Shown: positions 46,509-57,514 of the stretch, in pieces
How the letters are laid out: the number at the start of each line of letters is the position of its first letter
Numbering within the stretch: the first letter of the stretch is position 1
Origin: Cloeon dipterum
Taxonomy: Eukaryota; Arthropoda; Insecta; Ephemeroptera; Baetidae
Assembly (NCBI RefSeq): GCF_949628265.1
Contig: NC_088787.1
Span: 33,096,844-33,160,843 of the forward strand
Direction of reading: 5' to 3'
Length of the DNA: 64,000 nucleotides
Made by a program: the position numbers and the translations under genes
Notes under the pieces: generated by a model
The model's database searches: none
What the model was told of the DNA's origin: nothing
What the model saw: the letters and a program-made list of their open reading frames with translations, nothing else

Positions 46509-49500
46509 TTAGTGGTGGTGTCGACCAGCCTTGCCACCGACCGACGGTCTTGCTTGAGGACCTCGAATTGCCGTACCATTTTTCTCACCATCTTTGCTGG
46601 CGAGTACTGGCTTGATGTGGAACAGCTCTATGTTGAGGAAGTCGCAAATCTCAAGACACACTTGCCGACAGTACCGCAGCAAGTCAAATGTGGCCCAAAG
46701 CTGAAAATACGTTGAGTTTTGATAAAAATTTGATAATGACAATTATTGGGGGTTTTCAATTTGCAATTCAACGTGGATAAACTTCAAAATGAAATTTAGG
46801 AAAATTTGTTAAAAAATTCAGACAATTCTGAAATTAGGTGACTAATTAACACACATTTTAAGTTCTTCCAAAAAAATTGAAAATTATCGCGTTTTTCAGA
46901 AAAATTGTTTATGATAGTGTCATTAAAAATGTTGTAATTAATATCAATTTTTTGTGTTACTAGTTTAAAAAAAATTATGGCTATTTTGTAGGCATTATTA
47001 GTACTTATTTCTTTATTATGGTAAACTATGTCAGTGTGCAGCAAATTTTGGAACTATGTAAAGGTGCTTTTTTATGATTGTAAAATTTTCAGTGAAATTA
47101 GAGAGTACTGACAAAAAGGGGAGATTAATTTAAATTTAAACAATACACGATTGAGAGCTTTTGTGTAATCAAATCACTAAAATTGGTCTTACCATGCAGC
47201 CCCAGAGTACATAGTACTCGGGCAGGAAAGATTTGAAGTACTGGTTGAGAAAGAGCATCAGGGGGCCCAGCAAAACAGTGTCCAAATACTCCATTTCACT
47301 CTTTGTCATGTGGGCAACCTGCGAAAAAATTATGAAACGTTACCTTTTATCCAAATATAACAAGGGTGAAAAATATCTATGAGGTTCCAAACAAATTTAG
47401 GTTCATTTTATTTATAGATGAAGTTGAAAGTTCCTTTAACAGGTAAAATATTCCTAACGATTTATTTAGATTTCTGGCACATTCTTTTACTTGAATCTAA
47501 GAAAGATAAAACAGATGAATAATTTTATCTTAAGAGAAGTCATACATAAAAAACTTTAGTCGGATTTAACAGCTCTGGAAGCGATGTGATGTTCTCTTAA
47601 TTTTTTTGTTATCAAATAATGGCCCAGAAATAAATGGATGAACAAACTTACCACAAGTCTGTTTGTGACTTTAGCTGCGACCATGCCAAAGGCAAGAATG
47701 TACAGAGTTGGATGGGCTTCGTACACGTGCTGTGTGCTCATTGCACTGATCACGATAGCTGGGACGACCACCAGACCAAAGGGGATGACTGGCGAAAGAA
47801 CACTGGTGCCCTAATTGAGCAAATATCAAACTTTGATACATCTTAGAGTAAAATAGGCGGCCGAACTACGACACAGAGATGATAGAACTAAGTGTTAAGT
47901 GAGTGTAGCCCAAAAGCAATCTCAACCGGTGTAAGAAAATAAAGCAACCACCACCAAAAACCAAAGCGACATACACAAAAGCAAGCGGGCATGCACGGAT
48001 TAGTGGAAAAGGAAGTGAGAAGTCTTCCCAATTTTACAGGCAGATGAGAAGCGGCTGGTTTTACTAAGCTCAAACGTGAGATGACTGATTTAAAAAAATG
48101 TGTGGCGAAATAAGGCAAAAAAGCTTGTCTCATTTCACTTACTGCCACGGTGGAGCCGTTTTTGCCAGCGCCTCCAGTCATGATGATTGACAAGCAAGAG
48201 TAAGCTATCCCCAGGGCAATGGCCACCGCCAGGTAGTGGGCGGTTACTCGCAACTCACTTTCCAAATAAGGTAGCTGCACCAGCAGCCACGGCGTTAATG
48301 GTTACACACTCGAGACAGAGTCACAAAATCCAAGAGAGAAAAGAGACAGAGAAAAACGGACACTCCACGGAAAGTGGCAAAGAAACTATTTATTGGGCTG
48401 CAAAATGCAAATTGAACGGGAAGACACACGAGCATCGCGGCTCATTCTCAACTACCCTCTGAAAATGGTAATCATGCAACATTCCACAGAAAAGTGGTTT
48501 TGTAAAATAAATAGTTTCTTTGATCTTTCGTCGCCACCTGAATTGCATGCTCGCCTCCCTGCTAATGCGCGACAAGTACATAAGACTGGCCAAAACCAAG
48601 ACGTTTCAGTGACAATACCGAAAATCAGCAGACATAGTTTGGTTTCCAAATGGTCACTGAAGCCTCTTAAGTGGTTATTGTTAATAGAGAAAAATGTTAT
48701 AATATCAATCGCGGTGTCAGTTCATGCTTTGAGTCAGCTCCGGAGTGACGGCCAACTTACAGCAACGGTGGAGCCATTTCTGCCGCAACCGCCAGTCAGG
48801 ATAATGTACAATCCTTGAATTAACGCAGCACCACAACATGACTGACTGAATAACACCATTAGGACATAAAACTCCAAATTAATAACTGGAATCTGAAAAA
48901 GAGGATTCAATTAATGTCGCTGGGCGTTTTTCGTACAAACTGAAAGTAATATGATTTATTATGTTTTTATTTAATTCTGCAGCATGAATCCCAAGAAATA
49001 TCTAAATTTGCTATTTTTCCTACTAGAGATTCATGGCGCTCAATCAATCCAATCAAATAAGTTTTGAAAATCATCTTTAAGGGCCAATATTTGCTTGGTT
49101 GATTTTTTGTCGCATCATCAATAACATCTCATGTAAGTGCATTTCAACATGAGACAACAAAGAAGCATCACTCAAACTACATTGCTCCACAATTACTCTA
49201 GAAAATTTAGGTAACTTGTTGTCTGTAAAATGCAACGCAAAAGATAGCAACAGTTAATTTAAATAAAGATCACACTGCGAAGCACTGTAATTTTAAGAGT
49301 TCGCTAAAACCGGCATTTTCCCGGAAAAACCCACTGCATTGCAAAAAATTGTTCTTTGCGGGTTTTTCTGCAATTTTGCGCATTTTTCCGAAACACAATT
49401 GTCATGCATTCTTATGGAAAAAAGAATCTCGTGATGGATGACCGAAAATAGGTATTTTTCAAAATCACCAAAGTCAGTATTAGAGCCACTGGTTACACCA

Positions 49501-52308
49501 AGAAACTGAAAATTTTAACTCTCAACGTAATTTTTCAGAAATTTCAGACTCTTTTGGAGCGAAAATTTATTATTTTCGGGTTAAATTCGGAAAAATGCGG
49601 AAAAACCCAAAACTGGTGGGGTTTTCCAGCCGATTTTTTTTGCGCAAAACACCAGTGATGCATTTTTGCGCATTGCAAAATTGGTGAACCCCGGCAATTT
49701 GACAGTCAATTCTTGTGTAAAATAACCTAACTCCTCGCAGGGTTTAGAGTTGACCAGAATTTCATATTTTTATCATACCAGGTGGTATTTACCAGCAGTA
49801 ATTACCGGTATTTACTAGTTGTTTGTTTTTGCTGCGGGACAAACTTTCAAATACTTCATACTTATTGTGCTATGATAAAAATTTCGCTTTTCTGGCAAAT
49901 ACCAAAATACCTGGTAAGAACTTGGTGGTATTTACCGTTAAACACCATGCTGGTAAATACCACTTGGTAATACTTGCAAACCCTGGCTTCTCGAAAGAGC
50001 TGGTTATTTTTTTTAACAAAAGGCGACATAAATAATTCTATAACTTGATTAAACTAATTTGAATACACTGATTTAAAGTTCAGCATTCTATTAGCTTTGA
50101 TAAAAGCATTGTAACTGCTCATTTTGGGATGTCCCTTAATGCGAGTACCAATATTTACTATCAGCACGAGGAGGAAAATTTACAAACAAGAGACTTAAAT
50201 TAATTGAGTTTGAATCTCTCAAATACAATATTATCAGAAAAAATATCTATTCTGCTGCAACAGGATCGCTGTCCGTTTGAATTAAATGAAAATTTCAACA
50301 TGACAAGAAATAATTATATATATTTACCTTTGTAGCCCAAATACTTGAACCAAAGATAGCAGAAATCATATGTATGCCCATGATGGTGCACTGAGCCTCC
50401 GTCACGTCAACTTTGGTGAATTTCAGGGTTCCTAATGATGAGACATTGAGCATAGAGCGCAAAAAATTAAATTAGAGCCTCACCAGAGACATAGGTTTGC
50501 CAGTGGGAAAAGTAGAACATTGTCATTGCTAAAAAGCACTGGAAGAACATCCATCCTGGCTTCTCTCCCAGTTGGACAGCAATGCACGCCGACAAAGCGA
50601 CAAACACTGAAAATTTCCAGAATGGAATTTGACATTACTTTTGATTAAACAAGAATCAAACCGGTTGATATCGAGTCACATCCGTGGTCAAACAGTTCAC
50701 CCAAGGGACTCGACGTTCCCGTTCTTCTGGCTTGCTTGCCATCAATGGCATCCAGACTTTGGTAAATAAACAGGCCCAGGCCGCACAGAAAACATCCCCA
50801 CCGAGGTGCCTGAAATTGGAAAATACAAGAAAAATTGAAATTTGCATTGAAGTGGAGGAGATTGATCAACTAATTACATCTTTTAAAAGCCTAGATTAGT
50901 CATGAGAACGAGAAGCTATGAACGTGATGATCGTAATAATGGAAAAGGACAATTTTTTATTGCAATGATTTTGATTGGATGATTTTACTTATAACAGTTT
51001 GTTTGTAAATTTAATCAAGCAATCATGCTAAAGATAGAACCCTTGAAAATAGTATAATGTTTTGTTAATAAGTTTAAAATTAGGCACGTTAACCGTAATA
51101 ATAATAATTAAATTACAAGCGCAATGGTAACCTAGCCCTCCAATGTTTGGAGGAAAAAATTCAACAAAAACTCAAAACACAAATTCATTTATTAACTGAT
51201 TTCGATAATAAAAAGAACAACTCTGAATAATTCAATATTTTTCTGACCTTGATCTACAATATGCGTTTTCATTTCACCTCTAGACACCCGCATAGCTAAA
51301 ATTACGTCGCAAATGTCTTCACGTTCAGACGAGAAAGAAAGTATGAGACTAAGAGAAACTATAATTGCTACTATTCACTTTGACGATGAATTGGATTAAC
51401 GTAAAACCCTCCCGTGATGCAACAATAATAATTACTTCACTCCGAGAATAAACGCAAAAGGTCACGCGAGGACCTTGATGACCCATTAACGATAGTCATC
51501 TCTACGATTCAAACGGTCGGGCGTCGCGCCACACTAGACAATGGGCTCCGTAGGGAATTTAGTTTCGAAAAAACGAGAGTTTCCGTGGCCTGACCGTGCT
51601 TATCGTTTGTACAGAAAGTAATCAACCAGCTTGGCAAACTGCTCATTCATTAGAAGACAACGAAACTTTTTAAAAAGCCAAGAATTCAGCTGTTGTAAAG
51701 TGGTTAGCCAAGTAATAAAAATAGAACCGCGTGAAACCTCTTCGGTTCAATGCAAATAATTATAATAAAATGAATTATTGACCTACAATAGCACTGCCGC
51801 ATTACCTTATTAAAAAGGATCATGTGACTTTCGCATTAATATTCAATTAATAACTGTCGCAAAGTGAGTCATTATTACATAACGGAATCTTTTTTCCTTT
51901 TTGTTTGCGTTTTGGTATTTTCTTGGCCCACCCATCGTTGATTTCGCAACCCCTATTCAAATTTTCTGATATCCGATAAAGGCAAAGAAGAAAATATGGA
52001 GCTCTTTTCCTAAATAAATCCAATTATAGGCGCACAGAGGTGCGCTTTGGGTGTCCCAGAATTTATACCTCGGACTTGGCGTCTGGACAGTACCACACGA
52101 GCACCAGTGTGGTGAGGATGTTGACGATCAACCCTGCGGTGGTGATCAGGTTGGGCGCCAGCCACAGGGGCAGGAAACTCGTCAATTTGTTCCAGTAGGG
52201 TTGCAGAATAGGGTCGATTAGCGACTCACTGGCACAGCTGTATTTGTGTTCCGAGAGCCGCTTCAGCTGCGCCGGCGACAGGATCCTCTGGCTCTCGAGC
52301 CGAAACAT
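46509..52308 (-). CDS. CEPT1: Choline/ethanolamine phosphotransferase with alternative exon 5
   Basis: Eight coding exons per transcript on the minus strand: 52308-52069, 50809-50662, 50606-50484, 50431-50328, then either 48892-48761 (5a) or 48274-48143 (5b), then 47810-47652, 47318-47193 and 46700-46509. Either choice gives 407 residues (human 416). The enzyme transfers phosphocholine or phosphoethanolamine from its CDP form to diacylglycerol, the last Kennedy-pathway step, in ER/nuclear membranes. Exon 2 holds the complete CDP-alcohol phosphotransferase motif: Asp103, Gly104, Ala107, Arg108, Gly117, Asp121, Asp125 at exact spacing. Multiple hydrophobic helices follow, as in the roughly ten-helix family. 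An in-frame TAG lies 15 nt before the ATG, which fixes the start. The tail ends in three histidines. Intron 4 contains a MITE. It corresponds to fly bb in a boxcar. Confidence 0.95.
48143..48274 (-). other. CEPT1: CEPT1 alternative exon 5b (132 nt)
   Basis: Bounded by a TGCAG acceptor and a GTAAGT donor, phase 0 at both ends, encoding 44 residues. It shares with 5a the end TGG-x-G-x-NGSTVA and the leading Leu/Ile-Pro; the remaining membrane-spanning part differs, beginning PYLESELRV. It has the same length as exon 5a and as the matching human segment (44 residues), so either exon can substitute for the other. Confidence 0.88.
48761..48892 (-). other. CEPT1: CEPT1 alternative exon 5a (132 nt)
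   Basis: Bounded by a TTCAG acceptor and a GTAAGT donor, phase 0 at both ends, 44 residues beginning [10 protein letters not shown] and ending CGRNGSTVA. It precedes 5b in the direction of transcription, separated by 486 nt. It is paralogous to 5b, most clearly in the last 14 residues. Confidence 0.88.
49310..49700. repeat. Degenerate inverted and direct motifs in CEPT1 intron 4
   Basis: Short blocks such as GGAAAAACCC, GCGCATTTTTCCG and GGGTTTTTC recur in both orientations, with possible outer ends near ACCGGCATTTTCC and CCCCGGCAATTT. It resembles a decayed MITE, but no clear target duplication or boundary is visible. Confidence 0.35.
49738..49985. mobile_element. hAT-like MITE, older copy
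   Basis: A 248-bp element starting CAGGGTTT and ending AAACCCTG, with an interior of repeated GGTATTTACC/GGTAAATACC blocks. The flanking octamers ACTCCTCG and GCTTCTCG match at 6 of 8 positions, consistent with a decayed target duplication. Length and tip sequence parallel the element at 6878-7126, but the interior differs, so they are probably separate families. It lies in CEPT1 intron 4 and has no coding capacity. Confidence 0.65.
50810..52068 (-). other. CEPT1 intron 1
   Basis: A 1259-nt intron, AT-rich, with one less AT-rich patch around 51440-51620. No exon or recognised element is seen inside. Confidence 0.7.
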
Positions 52309-53104
52309 TTTTGTGCTGCTCTAGAGGTATGTATCTACGCTTGCAGCCACTCGGCGCAGATGGGGATGCACTCGACGCCTCGCCCCGAGCCTAAAATGTG
52401 CGTGGTGCAACACGCGATTTTGTCCAGCCGCGGCCGAGGGTGAGAAATTTGTCACTACGTTACGTTCGCCAACGATTACGGATCTCAACTCTTTCACTCT
52501 TTCACCACCGTGAACAGTTTTCGCCCCCTCTCCCACTTCTGTTAACAGCCAATTTCCCCTCTGGCCTGATCGCAACAGCAGCAATGCGAACGCCAACACA
52601 GAGAGACAGCGAGTGCTTGACTGAAACACGTTGGCAAGATGTGTGCAGAGGTGGCGTGATCCGAAAGCTTTCAAATCAGGCGACGGGGGCGCGGTCGCGT
52701 GATAAGAAACTGCAAGCAGGGCAATAAGGGGGCGTAACTTAAATCATGCTGCCGCCGCACGCGTGAACTTTGTTTACATTGTAAAGTTTGCTACGATTTA
52801 AAGCGATTAGATTAAATGTCAACGGAAGATAGGAATACTGACAATTTCGTTTGATTGATTTGAGAAAATACATATTGCCCAATCTTCATACATTTGTGTT
52901 GAAAATACAGCTTTGAAATTGTTTTCTCATCTCGCCAGCATGATTAGTTTTTCTAAAACTTCGTAATTACATTTCTCCTGTTATCATACAATAAGATTTG
53001 TTTGATTGTGAAGAATAGGAAAATAGAGTAAATAATTTATTCATCAGGTCATATATTTTGGAATAAATATAAAATTTAAAATCGACACGAAAACAGAAAT
53101 TGCG
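52309..53104. promoter_or_regulatory. Divergent promoter region CEPT1/VARS2
   Basis: 796 bp lie between the start codons. The half next to CEPT1 (52309-52760) is GC-rich and probably holds its 5'UTR and core promoter. The half next to VARS2 is AT-rich. Long open frames on both strands in the GC-rich part begin at non-ATG codons or lack similarity and were not accepted. Confidence 0.5.
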
Positions 53105-56100
53105 ATGTATCGTATCCTAGCAAACAGCCAGATCAAAAGTAAATTTTTGCAAAATAGTACTACTTGCCTCTGGAAGAGAGTCAAAAGTGGTATGTAAAAT
53201 AAGTGAACTAAAATAAATTGTATTTTAATGTTTGCATCCATTATGCCAGATTCACACTCAACGAAATTGGCAGCGGCATACAACTACAAAGAAGTCGAGG
53301 ATGGCTGGTACAGGCACTGGGAATCTCAGGGACACTTTTCTGCCCATAAAACACCATCCATGGGCAACTCCTTCAGTGTGCTCCTTCCTCCACCTAATGT
53401 CACAGGAATTCTCCATTTGGGACATGCGCTAACCTGCAGTATTCAAGATGCATTGATTAGATGGTGCGATATCAAATCCGGAGGAGCTGAAGTTAAAGTT
53501 TAATTTTTTCACCAGGAACCGAATGAATGGGAAACATGTTTTGTGGATCCCTGGACTCGACCACGCTGGAATCGCCACTCAAACGGTGGTCGAGCGCCAC
53601 TTGGCAGCCAACAAAATGGGCGGCAGAGCTGAATTAGGCAGAGAAAAATTCCTCGATGAAGCTTGGAAGTGGAAGGAGAGCAAAGGGGATTTCATTGTGG
53701 AGCAAATTAGAAATCTTGGCTGCTCTCTTGACTGGGACAAGCAGTATTTTACGCTGGATAAAGTATAATTACCTCTAAAAAAATGCATAAAACGATTGAA
53801 GAGTTTTTAAATCCAGGAACGAAGCAAAGCAGTTGTTGAGGCTTTCATAATCCTTTTCGAGCGAGGCCTGATATATCGCTCTGAATCTCTAGTCAACTGG
53901 TCTTGCCACCTTGAGTCTGCGATTGCGGACATTGAGGTGGATTGGCTGCAATTGGAAGAGCCACAGTGGATCCAGGTTCCTGGCTACTCCAAAAAAATAA
54001 AGTTTGGAGAGCTGACTCACGTTGCTCTTCCTGTGGAGAACGAAAATACTGAGTTGGTGATCGCCACCACAAGACTGGAGACAATGCTAGGTGACAGCGC
54101 CGTCGCCGTTAATCCTAAGGACGACAGATACTCATCTTTCATAGGAAAATTCGTAAAACACCCTCTCCGGCCAGGCGCGAAAATCCCCATAATCTCTGAT
54201 GACTTTGTCGATCCTAATTTTGGAACTGGTGAGGACTCTGTGGTGGTGCGGAAAGTGTTTTTTCATACTGCATCGGTTCTAGGTGTTGTCAAAATTACTC
54301 CTGCACATGATGGCACTGACTTTGAGGTTGGCAAAAGGCATGGATTGGAATTTTTGACTGTTTTCTCCAATGACGGAAACATTTTGCCTCTGGGAGGGAG
54401 CTTTGACGTGAGTTTGACATAAGTCATAATAAGTCCAAAAACTAACCATTTCCTATAGGGACTGAAAAGGTTTGACGCGAGGAGCGAGGTCCGCAAATAT
54501 TTGAATTCGTTGGGTTTGATTCGGGGAACATCAGCTGTGCCCAATTCAAAAATTCCTATCTGCAGCAGGTCAAGTGACGTGGTTGAAATTATGCTCAAAC
54601 CTCAGTGGTAAGCCTCAATCCTAATAATGTGACCGCTTTTGTTGATAATAAATGCAGGTTCATAAATTGCAAAGAAATGGCTGTTGAAGCAAAGAAAAGT
54701 GTTGAAACTGGAGAACTGGTGATTGATCCACCTGCTTTTAACAAGGTTTGGTTTTCGTGGCTGGAAAATATTAGGTAAGGCTGTTTCATTGCGCTATTTT
54801 GCACAATTTTCATTCCTCCCCATCAGAGACTGGTGTATTTCCCGTCAACTTTGGTGGGGCCACCGCATCCCTGCATACCTTTGCAAAAGCGCCAGTGGCG
54901 AGGTTTGGATTTCTGCGCACAGCAAGGAAGAGGCTGAGCAAAAGGCCTGTGAAATTTTGAAAACTGATCAGGTATTATACTTTTTTGATAAACAAATTAT
55001 TTAGCAATACTTCGCTCGATCAACATGCTGATTTTAATTTAATTTCGTCCTAGGTCTCCGTAGATCAAGACCAAGACGTTTTGGACACTTGGTTCTCTTC
55101 GGCACTTTTGCCTCTTGCCTCATTGGGCTGGCCCTCCAGCATCACCAAAGAATACTTTCCCCTCAGTCTGATGGAGACTGGGCACGACATTTTGTTCTTT
55201 TGGGTTGCAAGAATGGTCATGCTAGGAAAAGAGTTGACAGGAGAGCTGCCCTTTAAAGTAAGAAATATAAAACAAATTAAAGAAATAACTGGACTTTTCC
55301 TCGTTATTTTTTTTTTTTAAATAAACGTCAAATTTCACATCAACCCTGTTTTGGTCACTCTTGTAACACTAATCATGAGACGCAAATTACATAAGTGAAA
55401 TTATGGCTACTCAAAAGTAAATGTCTGCTTTTAACATAAAAAGCCATTTGAATTGAATATTTTTTAAGTTAAACCAACACTTGCTTTTGTGTAGTAATAA
55501 TTTCTTTATTTTTTTTGTCTCGATTACAGCTACAGGAGTAGCGAGTAGCTGAATTCTGGTTAAGATGAAATAATTTCGAATTCAATAAAAACGAGGACAA
55601 GTCTTGTTATTTCTGCTTCTTGAGTGGATAATTCTTTTGAAAATAAAACTAACTGACCCAAGCTATGCAATTCATAATTTTTCAGAAAATTCTTTTGCAT
55701 GGAATCATTTGTGACTCTCACGGTAGAAAAATGTCCAAAAGTTTGGGCAATGTGATTAATCCGGAAGACATCATACACGGCATTTCTCTGGAGGTTTGTT
55801 TTACTAATTGCGTTGAAATCAGTTTGCGTCAATAATCAATGCTTATATTAAAGGATTTAACTTTGCGAGTGAAAGAGGGACTAGTGGGAAGCGAGCAGGA
55901 GCGGAAAAAAGGGATCAGTGCACAGAAAAAGGCCTTCCCAAACGGAATACCTGCTTGCGGCACGGACGCTCTGAGATACACTCTCTGCTCTCACAATGCC
56001 AAAGGTAGTAGCCATTATATATGAGCTTCTTCAATTGATTCATATTCCTTTACAGCACACTATATCAACTTTGACGTTCAAGAGTGTATCACAAACAAGC

Positions 56101-57231
56101 ACTTTTGTAACAAAATCTGGCAGGCAACTAAATACGTTTTGAGCAACACCTCAACTAAAAACGCCATCAGTGCTTTTGAACTGGCTGAAATGCAACTTTC
56201 GCTGATGGATCGGTGGATTCTAAGCAGACTATCGCACACAGTAGACTTGATGAATGCTGCATTTGAGAGGGAAAATCTTCACGAAGCGTGCGCCGCCGTG
56301 AAGGTTTGAACGTGAGGCTCGGCGAACGTGCCCTTTAATTCTTTGGAGTTGTTCCAGGACTTTGTTTATTCAAACTTCTGTGATATTTATATTGAGGCCA
56401 GCAAAATGTTGCTCAAAGACCAAAATACCCACGCATCTTGCCAACAAGTTCTCTTACATTGTGTGCACACATACCTTACTTTGTTGGCTCCTTTCATGCC
56501 TTTCTTGAGCGAGAAACTATACCAGCACGCGGCAGATGACAAAAATTCTGTCCACGCAAATTGCTACCCTAGTTCAGCAGAGGTAATAAATTGTTGTTAC
56601 TATGGTTCCTCACTAACTCAAACTTTTTGCAGTGGGCTTGCTTTAAAAATTCTGACGCAGAGTTCAAGGCAAACCTGCTGATTGACACCGCGAGAGCCAT
56701 TCGAGAATTGAAAAGCATGGCGAAACTGTCAAAGCAACAGACAAATGGTAAAATTTCTGCCGAACAACTTTAGCATTCATTCCTATCAATTTAATTATTA
56801 CAGTTTTCATTGAAACTGCACACCCGTCTCTGTACAGCGACAATAATAGTGTGCTCAAAATGCTGGGCCAGTGCGCAGAGTTGTCCGTGTGCAGCAAAAT
56901 CGAGCCCGGCACTAAGACAATCAAAGCACCTTTGAGTTCAGGCACAACAGTCCACGTGGCTGGAGAGGTGTTATTAGACTTTGATGCCATCAACAGGAAG
57001 GTAAAAAAGCTACGAAAGGAGGAGGAGAATCTGGTTAGGACCCTCTCAACGTCGGGATTCCTCAAAAAAGCGCCAAAAGACGTGCAGGAATCAAAAAGGA
57101 GAAAAGTGAGTGTTACAATATCAGGATCATAACTGATAAGTTTACATATTTCCCTGGTTTTTTAGTTGCAGGAAATAAGACTGGATATTGAAAAATACTG
57201 TCAACAACAAATGGATGTGCAGACCGCATAG
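53105..57231 (+). CDS. VARS2: Valine--tRNA ligase, mitochondrial type
   Basis: Sixteen exons: 53105-53189, 53250-53463, 53516-53762, 53817-54228, 54283-54407, 54459-54607, 54658-54774, 54827-54971, 55054-55257, 55686-55793, 55854-56004, 56056-56303, 56358-56582, 56633-56747, 56804-57105 and 57166-57231 give 970 residues. It charges tRNA-Val. Class I signatures are HLGH (84-87) and KMSKS (581-585). The editing domain follows from about 230 ([12 protein letters not shown]-like), then the [11 protein letters not shown] block, the anticodon-binding domain and a C-terminal coiled arm. Exon 1 encodes a Lys/Arg-rich presequence without acids (starts MYRILANSQ), joined in phase at D29. With no GST-like N-terminal domain, this points to the mitochondrial enzyme. 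Several introns are only 52-60 nt. The 54-nt intron 54229-54282 has no stop and would leave the frame open if retained. Confidence 0.93.
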
Positions 57232-57271
57232 TCAAAATGAAATTTGTAGCCAATGAGACTTCTATTGGAAC

Positions 57272-57277
57272 ATTAAA
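57272..57277 (+). terminator. Poly(A) signal ATTAAA, VARS2
   Basis: Variant hexamer 40 nt after the VARS2 stop codon. Cleavage would fall near 57290-57300, overlapping the end of CREBL2 on the other strand. Confidence 0.5.
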
Positions 57278-57291
57278 TATAAAAATCATAC

Positions 57292-57297
57292 TTTATT
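57292..57297 (-). terminator. Poly(A) signal AATAAA, CREBL2
   Basis: TTTATT on the plus strand, 218 nt past the CREBL2 stop. The predicted 3' ends of VARS2 and CREBL2 abut or overlap. Confidence 0.5.
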
Positions 57298-57514
57298 GAA
57301 GATTCTTTAATATTATAATTTTTACAAAATATTATTTAATAGATAAACCAACCTCTTAAACAAAATCAAAAGCACAATTTTTCTCCAACCTTTTCCCTTT
57401 TACAAAAAAAATATGCCCCAGGGAGAAAATTATAAAATATATTTTGCTCTGTCAGAGAAGCAAGAAAACTCAAAGAAAATATCACATGCAGATTCAAAAA
57501 CTTGACCCGAAGGT

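Noticed and set aside
52321-52727. Frames of 109 and 117 codons next to the CEPT1 start
   Set aside because: The minus-strand one starts at TTG and the whole stretch is GC-rich promoter/5'UTR sequence with few stops by chance.
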